A DNA stretch of 64,000 nucleotides from Dokdonella_A sp964582225. Lineage in GTDB: Bacteria; Pseudomonadota; Gammaproteobacteria; Xanthomonadales; Rhodanobacteraceae. Under the pieces are notes generated by a model. That model worked only from the letters and a program-made list of their open reading frames with translations, searched no databases and was not told the DNA's origin. The stretch is from the NCBI GenBank assembly GCA_964582225.1, contig CAZORA010000005.1, positions 50,464 to 114,463 on the forward strand, read 5' to 3'. The translations under genes and the position numbers were made by a program. Position 1 is the first letter of the stretch, and each line of letters opens with the position of its first letter. This document shows, in pieces, positions 7,683 through 19,044 of the stretch.

Positions 7683-10091
7683 ATGTCGAGCGGATTCACA
7701 GCTTCGCGCCACATGGCGCTCATCCTTGCGTCGGCAACACTGCCGGCGTTGTGCGCTGCGGCGCAGCCGGAACAAGCCTTTCGGACTTTGGACACGACTG
7801 CTGGCACGGCGGTGGAAGCAATCGCCACGCCGCTCGCGGCGTGGTCTGGAACGCTGGTCGACGGGCAGGGTGTGTTCCACCCGCTGCAACCCGTGCATCA
7901 GTCCGCACCGATCGCCGCGACGAGCAGCCCGCCACCTGCGTACTACGGGCAGGACCCCGCCGGCGCGCCGGCAGCCACTGCTTCGCGGCTGGAGATCCGC
8001 CTGCAGGGGTTGCGCTTCGATCCGCTGCACGAGGTGCCGCCGGTAGTGCCGGCGCTGGCGCAGGCGCCGGCTGCGATCGACGGGCCGGATTACCGACTGC
8101 TGCAATTCGTCGCGCCGATCCGCCTCGAGTGGAGGCAGGAGCTGGCGCGACGCGGTCTCGAAATCATCGACTATGTGCCTGATTTTGCCTATCTCGTGCG
8201 CGGCGAGCCGGCTGTCTTCGCGGACCTCGACAGCTGGAGTGCACTGCGCTGGAGTGGACCCTATCCCGCGGCTTTTCGCCTGTCTACCGGCTTGACCGAT
8301 GAGGCCCTGCAGACTGTGCCCGCCACGGATGGGTTCTATCTGCTGCGCGGCTTCCCCGGCGAGCCGCTGGAACCGCTGCTGCGGGGGCTCGCCGAGCGCG
8401 GCGCGCGCGTGCTCGAGCAGGGCGCCGACAGCGGCGGCGGCGCCACGCTAAAGATCGGCGCGCCTGCCGCCGCGCTGCTCGATCTGGCGAACCTGCGTGC
8501 GGTGGCCTGGATCGAGCGCGCGCCGCATTGGAAACTGATGAACGCCGTCGCTCGCAGCAACCAGATCTTGCGCAAGGATCTGGTCGAGCAGGTCGCTGGC
8601 TACTACGGCCAGGGCGAGATCGTCGCCGTCACCGACACCGGCCTCAGCACCGGCGATGTCAATACGATCCACGCCGACTTCCAGGGGCGCGTGGTTGGCG
8701 CGGCGACCGGCGGGAGCTGCGCCGGTGACTGGGGCGGCCACGACGCACACGGTACCCACGTCGCCGGTTCCGTACTCGGCAGCGGCGTGCGCAGCGGCGC
8801 ACACCCCGGTGCCGGCCAGTACAGCGGCTCGAATGCGGGTATCGCGCCGCGCGCCCGCCTCTTCATGTGGTCCACTTGTGAGGACTTCAGCAACCTTCCG
8901 CAGACCGACTTCTACAACAACTATTGGGCGCAGCTGTACGGTTGGGATCACGCGCTGCGCTCCAACAACAACTCCTGGGGCTCGGCGGACTCCGCCGACG
9001 AAGGCCGCTACAACGTGTACTCGCGCGATACCGACCGTTTCGTGCGCAATCACCCGGACATGGTGGCCGTGTTTTCCGCCGGCAACTCAGGCACCGACGA
9101 CGACCTCGATGGCGTGTCGGACATGACCACGACCGCCCCGCCATCGACCGCAAAGAACCTGATTTCGGTAGGTGCGTCGGAGAGCGTCCGCGCCAGCGGC
9201 GGCTTCAATCCCGGGGGGCCCTGTGCCTACTACGGCGAATGCTGGCCGGACAACTTCCCGGTGGCGCCGCTCGCCTACGACCGGGTATCCGACAATCCTT
9301 GGGGCATGGTGGCGTTTTCCGGTCGCGGACCGACGCTCAGCGGACGTCTCAAGCCCGATATCGCGGCGCCCGGCACCAATATCGTTTCGGCGCGCTCGGA
9401 AATCGCTCCGACCGACAGCGTGTGGGGTGTCTACGACAACTGGTATCTATACGAAGGCGGCACCAGCATGTCTTCACCGCTGGTCACCGGCGGGGTGGCG
9501 GTGGTGCGCGAGTTCTTTCGCCGTGCGTTCAACGCCAACCCCAGCGCATCGCTGGTCAAGGCGGCGTTAATCAATGCCGCCAGCGACATGACGCCGGGCC
9601 AATATGGCGAGGTGTTTCGCCGACCCGACATCAATCAGGGTTGGGGTCGAATGGACCTTGCCGCGACGGTGCTGTTCGGCCCCGGCTACCTGCCGGCCTA
9701 CTACGAAGCCTTCGGCGCCGCCTATGAACTGCACACCGGCGAGTATTCCGAAATCCCGATCGATGTGGAGGGCGGCTCGGGTCTCTGGGTCACGCTCGCC
9801 TGGCTCGATGTCGCCGGAACGGAAGCGTCCCACGGCGCCCTGGTCAACGACCTCGACCTGGAGGTCGTCACCCCCAATGGCACCACGCTCTACGGCTTCG
9901 CTGGCGTCGTCGGCCAGCAGCGCGATCGTTACAACAACTTCGAAGGCGTGGACATCGCCTCGGCCGCGGCTGGAACCTACAAGATCCGCGTCAAGGGGTA
10001 CAACGTGGCCATCGGGTCGCAGTCCTACTCCGTGGTGGTGACCGGGAACCTCGCGATCTCCGACCTCATCTTCCGCAACGGCTTCGAGTGA
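7683..10091 (+). CDS. Secreted S8 family serine peptidase (subtilase) with C-terminal IFRNGFE tail
   Basis: 802 residues from the ATG at 7683, preceded by AGGGG; an in-frame ATG at 7635 lies before the signal peptide and is less likely. A signal sequence (about 1-27) and a long pro-region (to about 300) precede the catalytic domain. Triad residues are Asp318 (IVAVTDTGL), His356 (HGTHVAG) and Ser597 (GTSMSSPL), spaced as in subtilases with an inserted loop. After about residue 660 comes a beta-rich domain (ALVNDLDLEVVTPNG) like the C-terminal barrel of KP-43-type subtilisins. The protein ends SDLIFRNGFE, the tail shared with the proteins at 14084 and 56710. Export to the periplasm or outside is expected; the substrate is unknown. 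Confidence 0.93.
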   Translation: MSSGFTASRHMALILASATLPALCAAAQPEQAFRTLDTTAGTAVEAIATPLAAWSGTLVDGQGVFHPLQPVHQSAPIAATSSPPPAYYGQDPAGAPAATASRLEIRLQGLRFDPLHEVPPVVPALAQAPAAIDGPDYRLLQFVAPIRLEWRQELARRGLEIIDYVPDFAYLVRGEPAVFADLDSWSALRWSGPYPAAFRLSTGLTDEALQTVPATDGFYLLRGFPGEPLEPLLRGLAERGARVLEQGADSGGGATLKIGAPAAALLDLANLRAVAWIERAPHWKLMNAVARSNQILRKDLVEQVAGYYGQGEIVAVTDTGLSTGDVNTIHADFQGRVVGAATGGSCAGDWGGHDAHGTHVAGSVLGSGVRSGAHPGAGQYSGSNAGIAPRARLFMWSTCEDFSNLPQTDFYNNYWAQLYGWDHALRSNNNSWGSADSADEGRYNVYSRDTDRFVRNHPDMVAVFSAGNSGTDDDLDGVSDMTTTAPPSTAKNLISVGASESVRASGGFNPGGPCAYYGECWPDNFPVAPLAYDRVSDNPWGMVAFSGRGPTLSGRLKPDIAAPGTNIVSARSEIAPTDSVWGVYDNWYLYEGGTSMSSPLVTGGVAVVREFFRRAFNANPSASLVKAALINAASDMTPGQYGEVFRRPDINQGWGRMDLAATVLFGPGYLPAYYEAFGAAYELHTGEYSEIPIDVEGGSGLWVTLAWLDVAGTEASHGALVNDLDLEVVTPNGTTLYGFAGVVGQQRDRYNNFEGVDIASAAAGTYKIRVKGYNVAIGSQSYSVVVTGNLAISDLIFRNGFE

Positions 10092-10557
10092 GCCGGCGCT
10101 GAACCGGATCGTCGCGGCGGCGCGCTTCGTGGCGGGAGCGTGTCGCCGCCCGCGGCCTTGCTAGAAACCCGCGTGGAACCACGGCGCCGCGGATTCTCTG
10201 GTGGCGGACCTTCTCGCATCGCGTCCTCCCGGACCGTGATCCAGCGAAGACCTTTCGTGATTGCCGTCTGGGTTTTGTTCTTGGCTCATGTGCTGCGCGG
10301 TGGCAGTGCTCTGGATGCGCTCTGCGTCAAGTTCTGTCGAGTGCGCTGACGGCGGCGGCGTTCACCGCCGTGCGCTGGCGCCGGGCACGCCGCTGCCGCG
10401 TTCGCAGTCTGACGACCCCACCGCATCCTTCGAGTCACTCCCAAGCGCGCGGTGCTGCGGTGCATGACGCCCGGCCTGTGTTGCGGGGCTTGAGTTCGGA
10501 GCATCGGGCGATGCCGGGGGCGGTCGGCGTGTGAGGGTGCGCTTGCGGTTATGATCC
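10092..10557. other. Intergenic region upstream of the sigma factor gene
   Basis: 466 bp without a convincing gene. A 7-bp stem (ACGGCGG/CCGCCGT, 10349-10355 with 10365-10371) is the only local hairpin noticed and has no U-tract. The promoter of the sigma factor-kinase pair should lie near the right end. Confidence 0.5.
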
Positions 10558-11126
10558 GTGGAGGTCGAAAACGACGTCCGGATGGGTCGGGTCATGGTCG
10601 ATCCAATCGACGCATCTTCACTGCTCGGCCGGGGCGCTGACGCGACGCTGGAGCCGGTGATCTACCGCCAGCTTCGCGCGCTCGCGCGCCGTGCGCTGGC
10701 GGGCGAGGACGCGCTGCTGACGCTGGACACGACCGCGCTGGTGCACGAGGCCTGGCTCAATCTGGCCGATCACGCCGGGGTCTTCGTCGATCGCGCCCAC
10801 TTCTTCGCCTTCGCGGCGACCTCGATGCGCAGCATCTTGGTCGACCACGCGCGGCGGCGGCTGGCGCAAAAGCGCGGCGGGGGCAGGAAGCCGGAGGACG
10901 TGGACATCTCGGAAATCCCGGGGGAGCAGGCGGCATCGGAGCTGCTGGCGCTGGACTCGGCGCTGAGCCGCCTGGATGCGGTCGAGCCGCGCCTGGCGCG
11001 GGTGGTGGAGCTGCGTTTCTTCGCCGGGCTGACGGTGGAGGAAACGGCCGAGGCGCTGGGTGTGGTGGGGCGCAGCGTGGTGCGCGACTGGGCGCGGGCG
11101 CGGGTGTTCCTGAAGGAGGCGATGGG

Positions 11127-11130
<4 letters not shown>
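10558..11130 (+). CDS. ECF-type RNA polymerase sigma factor (Sig-70_X6 / ECF43-like)
   Basis: Up to 190 residues. The outermost start is GTG 10558; ATG 10582 and ATG 10594 are alternatives, and none has a strong Shine-Dalgarno sequence. Region 2 contains TLDTTALVHEAWLNLADH and MRSILVDHARRRLAQKRGG; region 4 contains ARVVELRFFAGLTVEETAEALG followed by a helix-turn-helix. Where ordinary ECF factors carry acidic D-A-E-D in region 2.2, this one has D57-T58-T59-A60 (numbered from 10558). That fits ECF43-type factors, which need threonine phosphorylation by a partner kinase (known for V. parahaemolyticus EcfP/PknT; X. citri EcfK/PknS is similar). Its stop overlaps the GTG of the kinase gene (GTGA, 11127-11130), and no anti-sigma gene is adjacent. 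Confidence 0.92.
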
Positions 11131-13991
<2,861 letters not shown>

Positions 13992-14083
13992 GCCCAATCC
14001 CGGTTTGCCGAGCGGCGAATGTCCTCAAATCGTCCGGTTTTGCGCTTTGCGTGGATGAAGGTCCATCCATCCAGGAGTCTGCC

Positions 14084-16159
14084 GTGCGTCCTCTGCGATT
14101 TTTCTGCCTTTTCGCGCTGTTTCTCGTCACCGGTTCCGCCAGTGCCGCCATCCTGACGTGGCCAGGGGCTGCGCCCTGCAACGCCACCCTGCAGGCCTGT
14201 CTCGACGCGGCGGTGGACGGCGACACGGTCCGCATCACGACCACCACCCCGATTACCGAGAGCATCACCCTCGTGGACCGTTCCCTGAGCATCCAGGGTT
14301 ACGTCGGCCCCAGCGCGCGCGTGCGCTTCCAGGGTGCCGGCATCGACGCCAAGTACCAGCTGTCCAGCGGCACGCTGCGGCTGGGTCGGCTGAGCTTTGA
14401 CGGCGGCGGTGTACAGGTCGCTGTGGAGAGTCTGTTCCATGCGAACGTCGATCTGCGCGAGCTGGACATTCGCAACCCGCCGGACGGCGGCACCGGCATC
14501 TTGCTGCTCGCCAACGGCGGCAGCATGGACGCCAACCTGTATCACAACCGGGTCGAAGGCACGCCGGTCGACGGCAAACATCTGATGACCGTCGTCGGCT
14601 ACGGCTCAACGGGAACGCTGGGCACGCGCGGCGAGCTGAATCTGAACGCGTCCTACAACCGCATCGTCAGCCGATCGGCCACCACCACCAATAATGCGGG
14701 CATGTGGATCGAATACTCCAAGGCCGACGGCAGCCTGCTGCTGCAGGGCAACGAGGTCCGCGGCAGCTTCAAGGACGGCGGCATCGGACTGTTCGAAACC
14801 TCCAATGCCGGCGGCAACGGCAGCTTCGTTGCCCACGTGTACAACAACGTCGTTGTGGGTGGAGATCTGGCAGTTGACTGGGGGATCGTCGTACGCGCCG
14901 CCAACGGCGAGGCCGAGGTTCGCCTCGGCAACAACACCATCACCCGGCTCGCAGGCGGTTTCTATCTGCACAGCTTTGGCGCCGCTCGCATCAAGGGCCG
15001 CCTGGTCAACAACCTCGTGCGTGGTCGCATCCGTGCTCTGTACGCCAGCCCGACCGCGCTCGATTCCGGTTTCTTCAATGGCTACAACCTGTTTGACGGC
15101 GCGGTCGAAGGACTGACTCCGGGTGTGGGTACGCTGACGGGCCCCGCCGGGCTGGTCAGCGATCTGGATCCGCGCCTGCTTTCGAGCTCACCGGCCGTCG
15201 ACGCCGGTTACACCGGCGAGCTCCTTCCCATGGCGGTAGCGGGCGCTCCCATGCTGGATGCGGACGGCCTCCGACGCCTGAAAAAGAAGGACCTTGCGAC
15301 CGGCGGCGCAGCGCAAGTCGATATGGGCGCATACGAGTATGGCGATCTCAGCTTCCGCCATGTGGCCACCAGCGACACCCTGGTTTCGGGCATGACGCGC
15401 ATGGACTATCCGTGGTTGTCCGGACACGACAACGCCTTGCTGCAGGCAACGGTCTACTGGGGCACCAGCGCGGCCGGTGGCGGGATCGAGGTTCCGGACC
15501 CGTTTGGCGCCTACTGGGTGTCCCCGTACTGGCACCTCGGCACCCTCAGCGGCGTGAATTCCATCCCCGCTGGGGCGCGCTTCAACCTGTTCCTGCCGGC
15601 ACCAAGCAACCAGACCTTCCGGCACAGCGCCACGGCGGCGAATATCTCGGGACACATGACCCGAATCGAGCATATTGCACTGCCCGAGACGGACAATGAT
15701 CGTTTCGTCATGGTGACGCAGAACGTCGGTTACAACGCGTTCCCGGTCTCCGTATACCGATGGTACAGCGGCAGCGAATGGCGCTGGTACGTGACCAATC
15801 CCTCGACATCGCAGCCCATGCTGCCCGGTTCGAGCTTCAATGTTTACGTGCAAGAGCTCTCCCCGAACGCATTTCGCGTGACGTCTTCAGCGCAGACGCG
15901 CCATGACGCATGGAGCGTGATCGTCGACCATCCCCTGCTCAACAACACGTCGTGTGCACAGCCTGTGGTCGCGCGCTGGGACAGCGTCAGCTATTCCGGA
16001 ACCTTCGATCTGAACTATCAGAGCAACATCAAACGCTGGCTCATCTACGGCTCCGAGCAAATCCCCAACGGCATCGACTTCAGCGTGCTGGTTGATCCGC
16101 GCCAGGTGTACGAGTGCACGGGCGGTAACGACGTGATTTTCCGGGACGGCTTCGACTGA
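14084..16159 (+). CDS. Secreted right-handed beta-helix protein with DUF7452-like repeats and IFRDGFD tail
   Basis: 691 residues. The GTG at 14084 is chosen because AGGAG lies 6 nt upstream (14073-14077) and the signal peptide VRPLRFFCLFALFLVTGSAS starts there; frame extension further upstream overlaps the kinase gene. Residues about 25-420 look like a parallel beta-helix (regular Asn/Val/Gly turns, NNTIT, NNLVRG) and end in VDMGAYEYG, typical of 'choice-of-anchor Q' proteins. Then come about three ~80-residue repeats with pattern FRHxATxxNxxxHxTRIxH...VTQN...YxxxxxWYVTN (DUF7452-like). The last residues are GGNDVIFRDGFD. No catalytic site was recognised, so no function is assigned. It follows the sigma/kinase pair on the same strand after 92 bp and could be part of that regulon. 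Confidence 0.8.
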   Translation: MRPLRFFCLFALFLVTGSASAAILTWPGAAPCNATLQACLDAAVDGDTVRITTTTPITESITLVDRSLSIQGYVGPSARVRFQGAGIDAKYQLSSGTLRLGRLSFDGGGVQVAVESLFHANVDLRELDIRNPPDGGTGILLLANGGSMDANLYHNRVEGTPVDGKHLMTVVGYGSTGTLGTRGELNLNASYNRIVSRSATTTNNAGMWIEYSKADGSLLLQGNEVRGSFKDGGIGLFETSNAGGNGSFVAHVYNNVVVGGDLAVDWGIVVRAANGEAEVRLGNNTITRLAGGFYLHSFGAARIKGRLVNNLVRGRIRALYASPTALDSGFFNGYNLFDGAVEGLTPGVGTLTGPAGLVSDLDPRLLSSSPAVDAGYTGELLPMAVAGAPMLDADGLRRLKKKDLATGGAAQVDMGAYEYGDLSFRHVATSDTLVSGMTRMDYPWLSGHDNALLQATVYWGTSAAGGGIEVPDPFGAYWVSPYWHLGTLSGVNSIPAGARFNLFLPAPSNQTFRHSATAANISGHMTRIEHIALPETDNDRFVMVTQNVGYNAFPVSVYRWYSGSEWRWYVTNPSTSQPMLPGSSFNVYVQELSPNAFRVTSSAQTRHDAWSVIVDHPLLNNTSCAQPVVARWDSVSYSGTFDLNYQSNIKRWLIYGSEQIPNGIDFSVLVDPRQVYECTGGNDVIFRDGFD

Positions 16160-16283
16160 GCCGCAGGCCCGAACGCTCGACGCTGGCACTCGCATGGTTT
16201 CGACAGCGCGAGGCTGTAGAGATGCCAGTGCGGTTTCCGCCGGGCGTACCGATGGAATCGGGTCGCGATGGAATCCGGACCCT

Positions 16284-16321
16284 GCGCACTCCCTGCGGGT
16301 CAACGCCCGCAGGGAGTGCGC
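16284..16321. terminator. Perfect 16-bp hairpin, possible terminator
   Basis: GCGCACTCCCTGCGGG, a 6-nt loop TCAACG, then the exact reverse complement. It lies 124 bp downstream of the beta-helix gene stop. There is no U-tract, so it may act as a transcript 3'-end stabiliser or be a separate palindromic repeat rather than a classical intrinsic terminator. Confidence 0.5.
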
Positions 16322-16506
16322 TCTGCAGGCGGCGCCTGCACGACCAGGAGTGCCGGTCTATCCCACTTCGACCCCAGGCCTGCGCGGCAGCCCGGGGGCG
16401 TGCACCCTCCTGGATTGGCGAGTGCTCGGCTGCTGTATGGGGTATCCGAACCCGGCGGGATGGCGACCGGCTCGCCGCTGACGCGCTTGCGGGCCGCTCT
16501 CCCTTG

Positions 16507-16592
16507 GTCGCTCCGGCGAAGGCGGGGGAGCCCAGCGCCCTTGCATTTTTCTGCATCGAAGTCACTGGGCAACTTCCTGCGCGGGAAGCAGC
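16507..16592. repeat. Composite REP-like element, diverged copy
   Basis: Left half GTCGCTCCGGCGAAGGCGGG followed by GGAGCCCAGCGCCCTTGC. The right half, read on the opposite strand, is CTTCCCGCGCAGGAAG followed by TTGCCCAGTGACTTC. Same head-to-head arrangement as the two elements downstream but with a weaker left stem. Confidence 0.55.
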
Positions 16593-16618
16593 TGTGTTCG
16601 AGCAAGACCCTCCCGCCT

Positions 16619-16719
16619 CGTCACTCCCGCGAAGGCGGGAGTCCAGTGCCTTTGGCTTCAGCGATCAGGAAACCGCGAAAGCAAAGTCGCTGGGCACCCG
16701 CCTGAGCGGGTGTGACGGG
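16619..16719. repeat. Composite REP-like element (two inverted units)
   Basis: The left unit forms an 8-bp stem (ACTCCCGC/GCGGGAGT, 16623-16630 and 16635-16642, loop GAAG) followed by CCAGTGCCTTTGGCTTCAGCG. The right unit forms CACCCGC/GCGGGTG (16695-16701 and 16706-16712). Read on the minus strand it reproduces the left unit (CACCCGC..GCGGGTGCCCAG CGACTTTGC). This is the best-preserved copy of the family in the window. Confidence 0.75.
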
Positions 16720-16786
16720 TAGAGTCGCGGGTGCGTCGGGTGAGAGGCGGGTGCGACGGGAAAGCCCGGGAACCCGTCGTTCTGTT

Positions 16787-16896
16787 CGTCACTTCCGCGA
16801 AGTTCAAAGGCGGGAGTCCAGTGCCTTTGGCTTCAGCGACCCGAACCGGCGAAAGCAAAGTCGCTGGGCACCCGCCTGCGCGGGTGCGACGGATAG
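16787..16896. repeat. Composite REP-like element with a 6-nt insertion
   Basis: Same structure as the element at 16619. The left stem is interrupted by GTTCAA (CGCGAA-GTTCAA-AGGCGGG); the right stem is perfect (CACCCGC ctgc GCGGGTG). About 35 bases of the inner part (CCAGTGCCTTTGGCTTCAGCG, then GCGAAAGCAAAGTCGCTGGG) match the previous element almost exactly. Confidence 0.75.
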
Positions 16897-17178
16897 GAAG
16901 GCGGGTTTGACGGGATCGGTGGTGCGACGGGGTTGGGGAAGCACAACGGGACTGGGGCGGTGCGGCGTGGCAGGGTGACGGCGCAGGGCAGCTGTATTGT
17001 TTGGCTTGGCTTGACTCAGGCCGGGCCGCGGTGCGGTCGACGCTTGCCCTTGGTACCCGTGTAAATCGATCCGGGCGTGGCTGCGATTTGCGAGGCCCGT
17101 GACCGCAGGCACGCGCCGGCGCGGGGCGGCTGGTGCATGATGCGCGCTTTTCCGCGTTGCGTCCCGCGAGCGCTGCCC

Positions 17179-18639
17179 ATGAATCCTGATCTGCATCCCG
17201 ACGATCCCGCGAGTCTCGAGCCGCCGCTGGCGCGCCTGCGGGCGATGACCGAAGCGGTGAACGAGCGGGTGTTCGAGCATCTGGCGGGGCTGCCGGAGGC
17301 GCCGGCCTGCGGCGACTTCGAGGGCGTGGTGGCGCTGTGCCGCGGGCTGCGCGAAGCGGCGCCGGAGCAGGGTTCGGCGCTGGAGGCGCTGCTCGATCCG
17401 CTGTTCGAGGAGTGGATTCCGCGCTCGTTCAACGCCGCGAGCCCCGGCTATTTCGCCTATATCCCCGGCGGCGGGCTGTTTCCGGCAGCGCTGGCGGACT
17501 TCATCAGCGGCGCGGTCAACCGCTTCACCGGCATCTGGCAGGCGGCGCCGGCGCTGGTGCAGCTGGAGGCCAACGCGCTCGACTGGCTGCGCGAGTGGAT
17601 GCAGTTTCCGCCTTCGGCGCGGGGGCTCTTCACCACCGGCGGCTCGATGGCGATGTTCAACGCGATCGCCTGCGCGCGCGAGCAGCGACTCGGCAGCGAC
17701 ATTCGCTCCGGGACGCTGTACGTGTCCTCGCAGTCGCACCATTCGATCGTGAAGGCGGCGCGGCTTGCGGGCATCGCGCACGATCGGGTGCGGACGATCG
17801 AGGTCGACGCCGACTACCGCATGCGGGTCGACGCGCTGGCGGCGGTGATCGCGGAGGATCGCGCCGCTGGCCTGCGGCCCTTCATGGTGTTTTCGACCGC
17901 GGGCACGACCAACACCGGCGCGGTCGATCCGCTGGAGGAGATCGGCGAGCTCGCCTCGCGCGAGGGCCTCTGGCATCACGTCGACGGCGCCTATGGCGGC
18001 TTCTTCCACATGGTGCCGGCGCTGCGCCCGCTGCTGGCCGGGCTGCCGGCGGCGGATTCGCTGACCCTGGACCCGCACAAGGGCCTGTTCCTGCCCTACG
18101 GCACCGGGGCGCTGCTGGTGCGCGACGGGGAGGCGCTGCGCGCTCTGCATACGTCGAGCGCGGGCTATCTGCCGGACAATCAGGGCGAGTTCTACGACCC
18201 GGCGCAGTACGGGCCGGATCTCTCGCGCGGTTTCCCCGGCCTGCGCGTGTGGCTGTGCGTGAAACTCTTCGGCGCGGCCCGTTTCCGCGCTGCGCTGGCG
18301 GAAAAGCGCGAGCTGGCACTGTGGGCGGCGGCGGAGCTGGCGCGGGTGCCGGGGATCGTCCTCGATGCGCCGCCGCAGCTGTCGCTGCTGGCCTTCCACC
18401 TGCAGCACCAGGCGCTGCCGGACCAGGCCGCGCGCGACGCCGCCACCCGCGCGCTGATGGAGCGGGTGACTCGTCGCGGCCGGGTCATGCTCACCGGCGC
18501 CCAGGTCGGCGAGCGCTATCTGGGGCGCATTTGCGTGCTGAGCTTCCGCACCCGCCGGGGCGAGATGGAGGCCTGCGTCGAGGACATCATCGAGGAAGCG
18601 GGCGCGATTCTGGCCGAGGCGGCGGCCAGCCGCGGCTGA
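17179..18639 (+). CDS. Pyridoxal-phosphate-dependent group II amino acid decarboxylase family protein
   Basis: 486 residues from ATG 17179; in-frame ATGs at 17077 and 17137 lead arginine-rich extensions and are less likely. It belongs to the group II decarboxylase (aromatic-L-amino-acid/glutamate decarboxylase-like) fold-type I family. FNAASPGYFAYIPGGG lies near the substrate entrance (about 85-100), TTGGSMAMFNAI contacts the PLP phosphate, HVDGAYGGFFHM holds the Asp that pairs with the PLP ring, and DPHKGLFLPYG contains the Schiff-base lysine (about residue 298). Which amino acid is decarboxylated cannot be read from sequence. It stands alone, convergent with the small membrane gene at 18650. 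Confidence 0.88.
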   Translation: MNPDLHPDDPASLEPPLARLRAMTEAVNERVFEHLAGLPEAPACGDFEGVVALCRGLREAAPEQGSALEALLDPLFEEWIPRSFNAASPGYFAYIPGGGLFPAALADFISGAVNRFTGIWQAAPALVQLEANALDWLREWMQFPPSARGLFTTGGSMAMFNAIACAREQRLGSDIRSGTLYVSSQSHHSIVKAARLAGIAHDRVRTIEVDADYRMRVDALAAVIAEDRAAGLRPFMVFSTAGTTNTGAVDPLEEIGELASREGLWHHVDGAYGGFFHMVPALRPLLAGLPAADSLTLDPHKGLFLPYGTGALLVRDGEALRALHTSSAGYLPDNQGEFYDPAQYGPDLSRGFPGLRVWLCVKLFGAARFRAALAEKRELALWAAAELARVPGIVLDAPPQLSLLAFHLQHQALPDQAARDAATRALMERVTRRGRVMLTGAQVGERYLGRICVLSFRTRRGEMEACVEDIIEEAGAILAEAAASRG

Positions 18640-18649
18640 GCCGGCCGGC

Positions 18650-19012
18650 TCAGAGCAGGGCCCAGGTGACCACACTGCAGATCACCGTCATCAGGATCAG
18701 GCCGGCCAGGAAGATTCCGTCGGCGCTGCGCTCGATGCGGTGCATGCGCTGCACTTGGCGAGCGCGCAGCGCCCAGTAGGCGAGCACGCAGGACAGCATG
18801 AAGAGGGTCGCGTCGCCCGCCAGCAGGCTGTCGGCGATGGTGCGTACGCGGGTGGTCGCGGTGACCAGCTGGATCAGGCTGATGACCGTCAGGCAGACCC
18901 CGACCAGGGCCGCCGAGGTGGTGAAGATATGGATGCAGAGGTCTGCATCGAGCGCCGGCTCGCCGGGCTCGCGGCGGGAGCGGGCCTTGGGCAGGAGAGC
19001 GCTCACGTTCAT
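18650..19012 (-). CDS. Small membrane protein of unknown function
   Basis: 120 residues with three hydrophobic segments, at about 30-50 (IFTTSAALVGVCLTVISLIQL), 64-82 (FMLSCVLAYWAL) and 100-118. A cytosolic arginine-rich stretch (RARQVQRMHRIERSADG) lies between the second and third. Not recognised as a characterised family. It follows tamB by 32 bp on the same strand and may be the distal gene of the tamAB transcript. Confidence 0.7.
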   Translation of the reverse strand: MNVSALLPKARSRREPGEPALDADLCIHIFTTSAALVGVCLTVISLIQLVTATTRVRTIADSLLAGDATLFMLSCVLAYWALRARQVQRMHRIERSADGIFLAGLILMTVICSVVTWALL

Positions 19013-19044
19013 CCGGCCTCTGACCGGCGGCGGATGGCGAGAGT

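Larger units (their letters stand above)
16160..17178. other. Gene-free kilobase rich in REP-like elements
   Basis: 1019 bp between the beta-helix protein and the PLP decarboxylase with no convincing coding sequence. It holds a perfect 16-bp hairpin (16284-16321) and three composite REP-like elements (16507-16592, 16619-16719, 16787-16896), with further GCGGGTGCGACGGG-type fragments between 16725 and 16765. The open frames that cross it translate the palindromes and are not counted as genes. The decarboxylase promoter should be in the last 200 bp. Confidence 0.7.
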
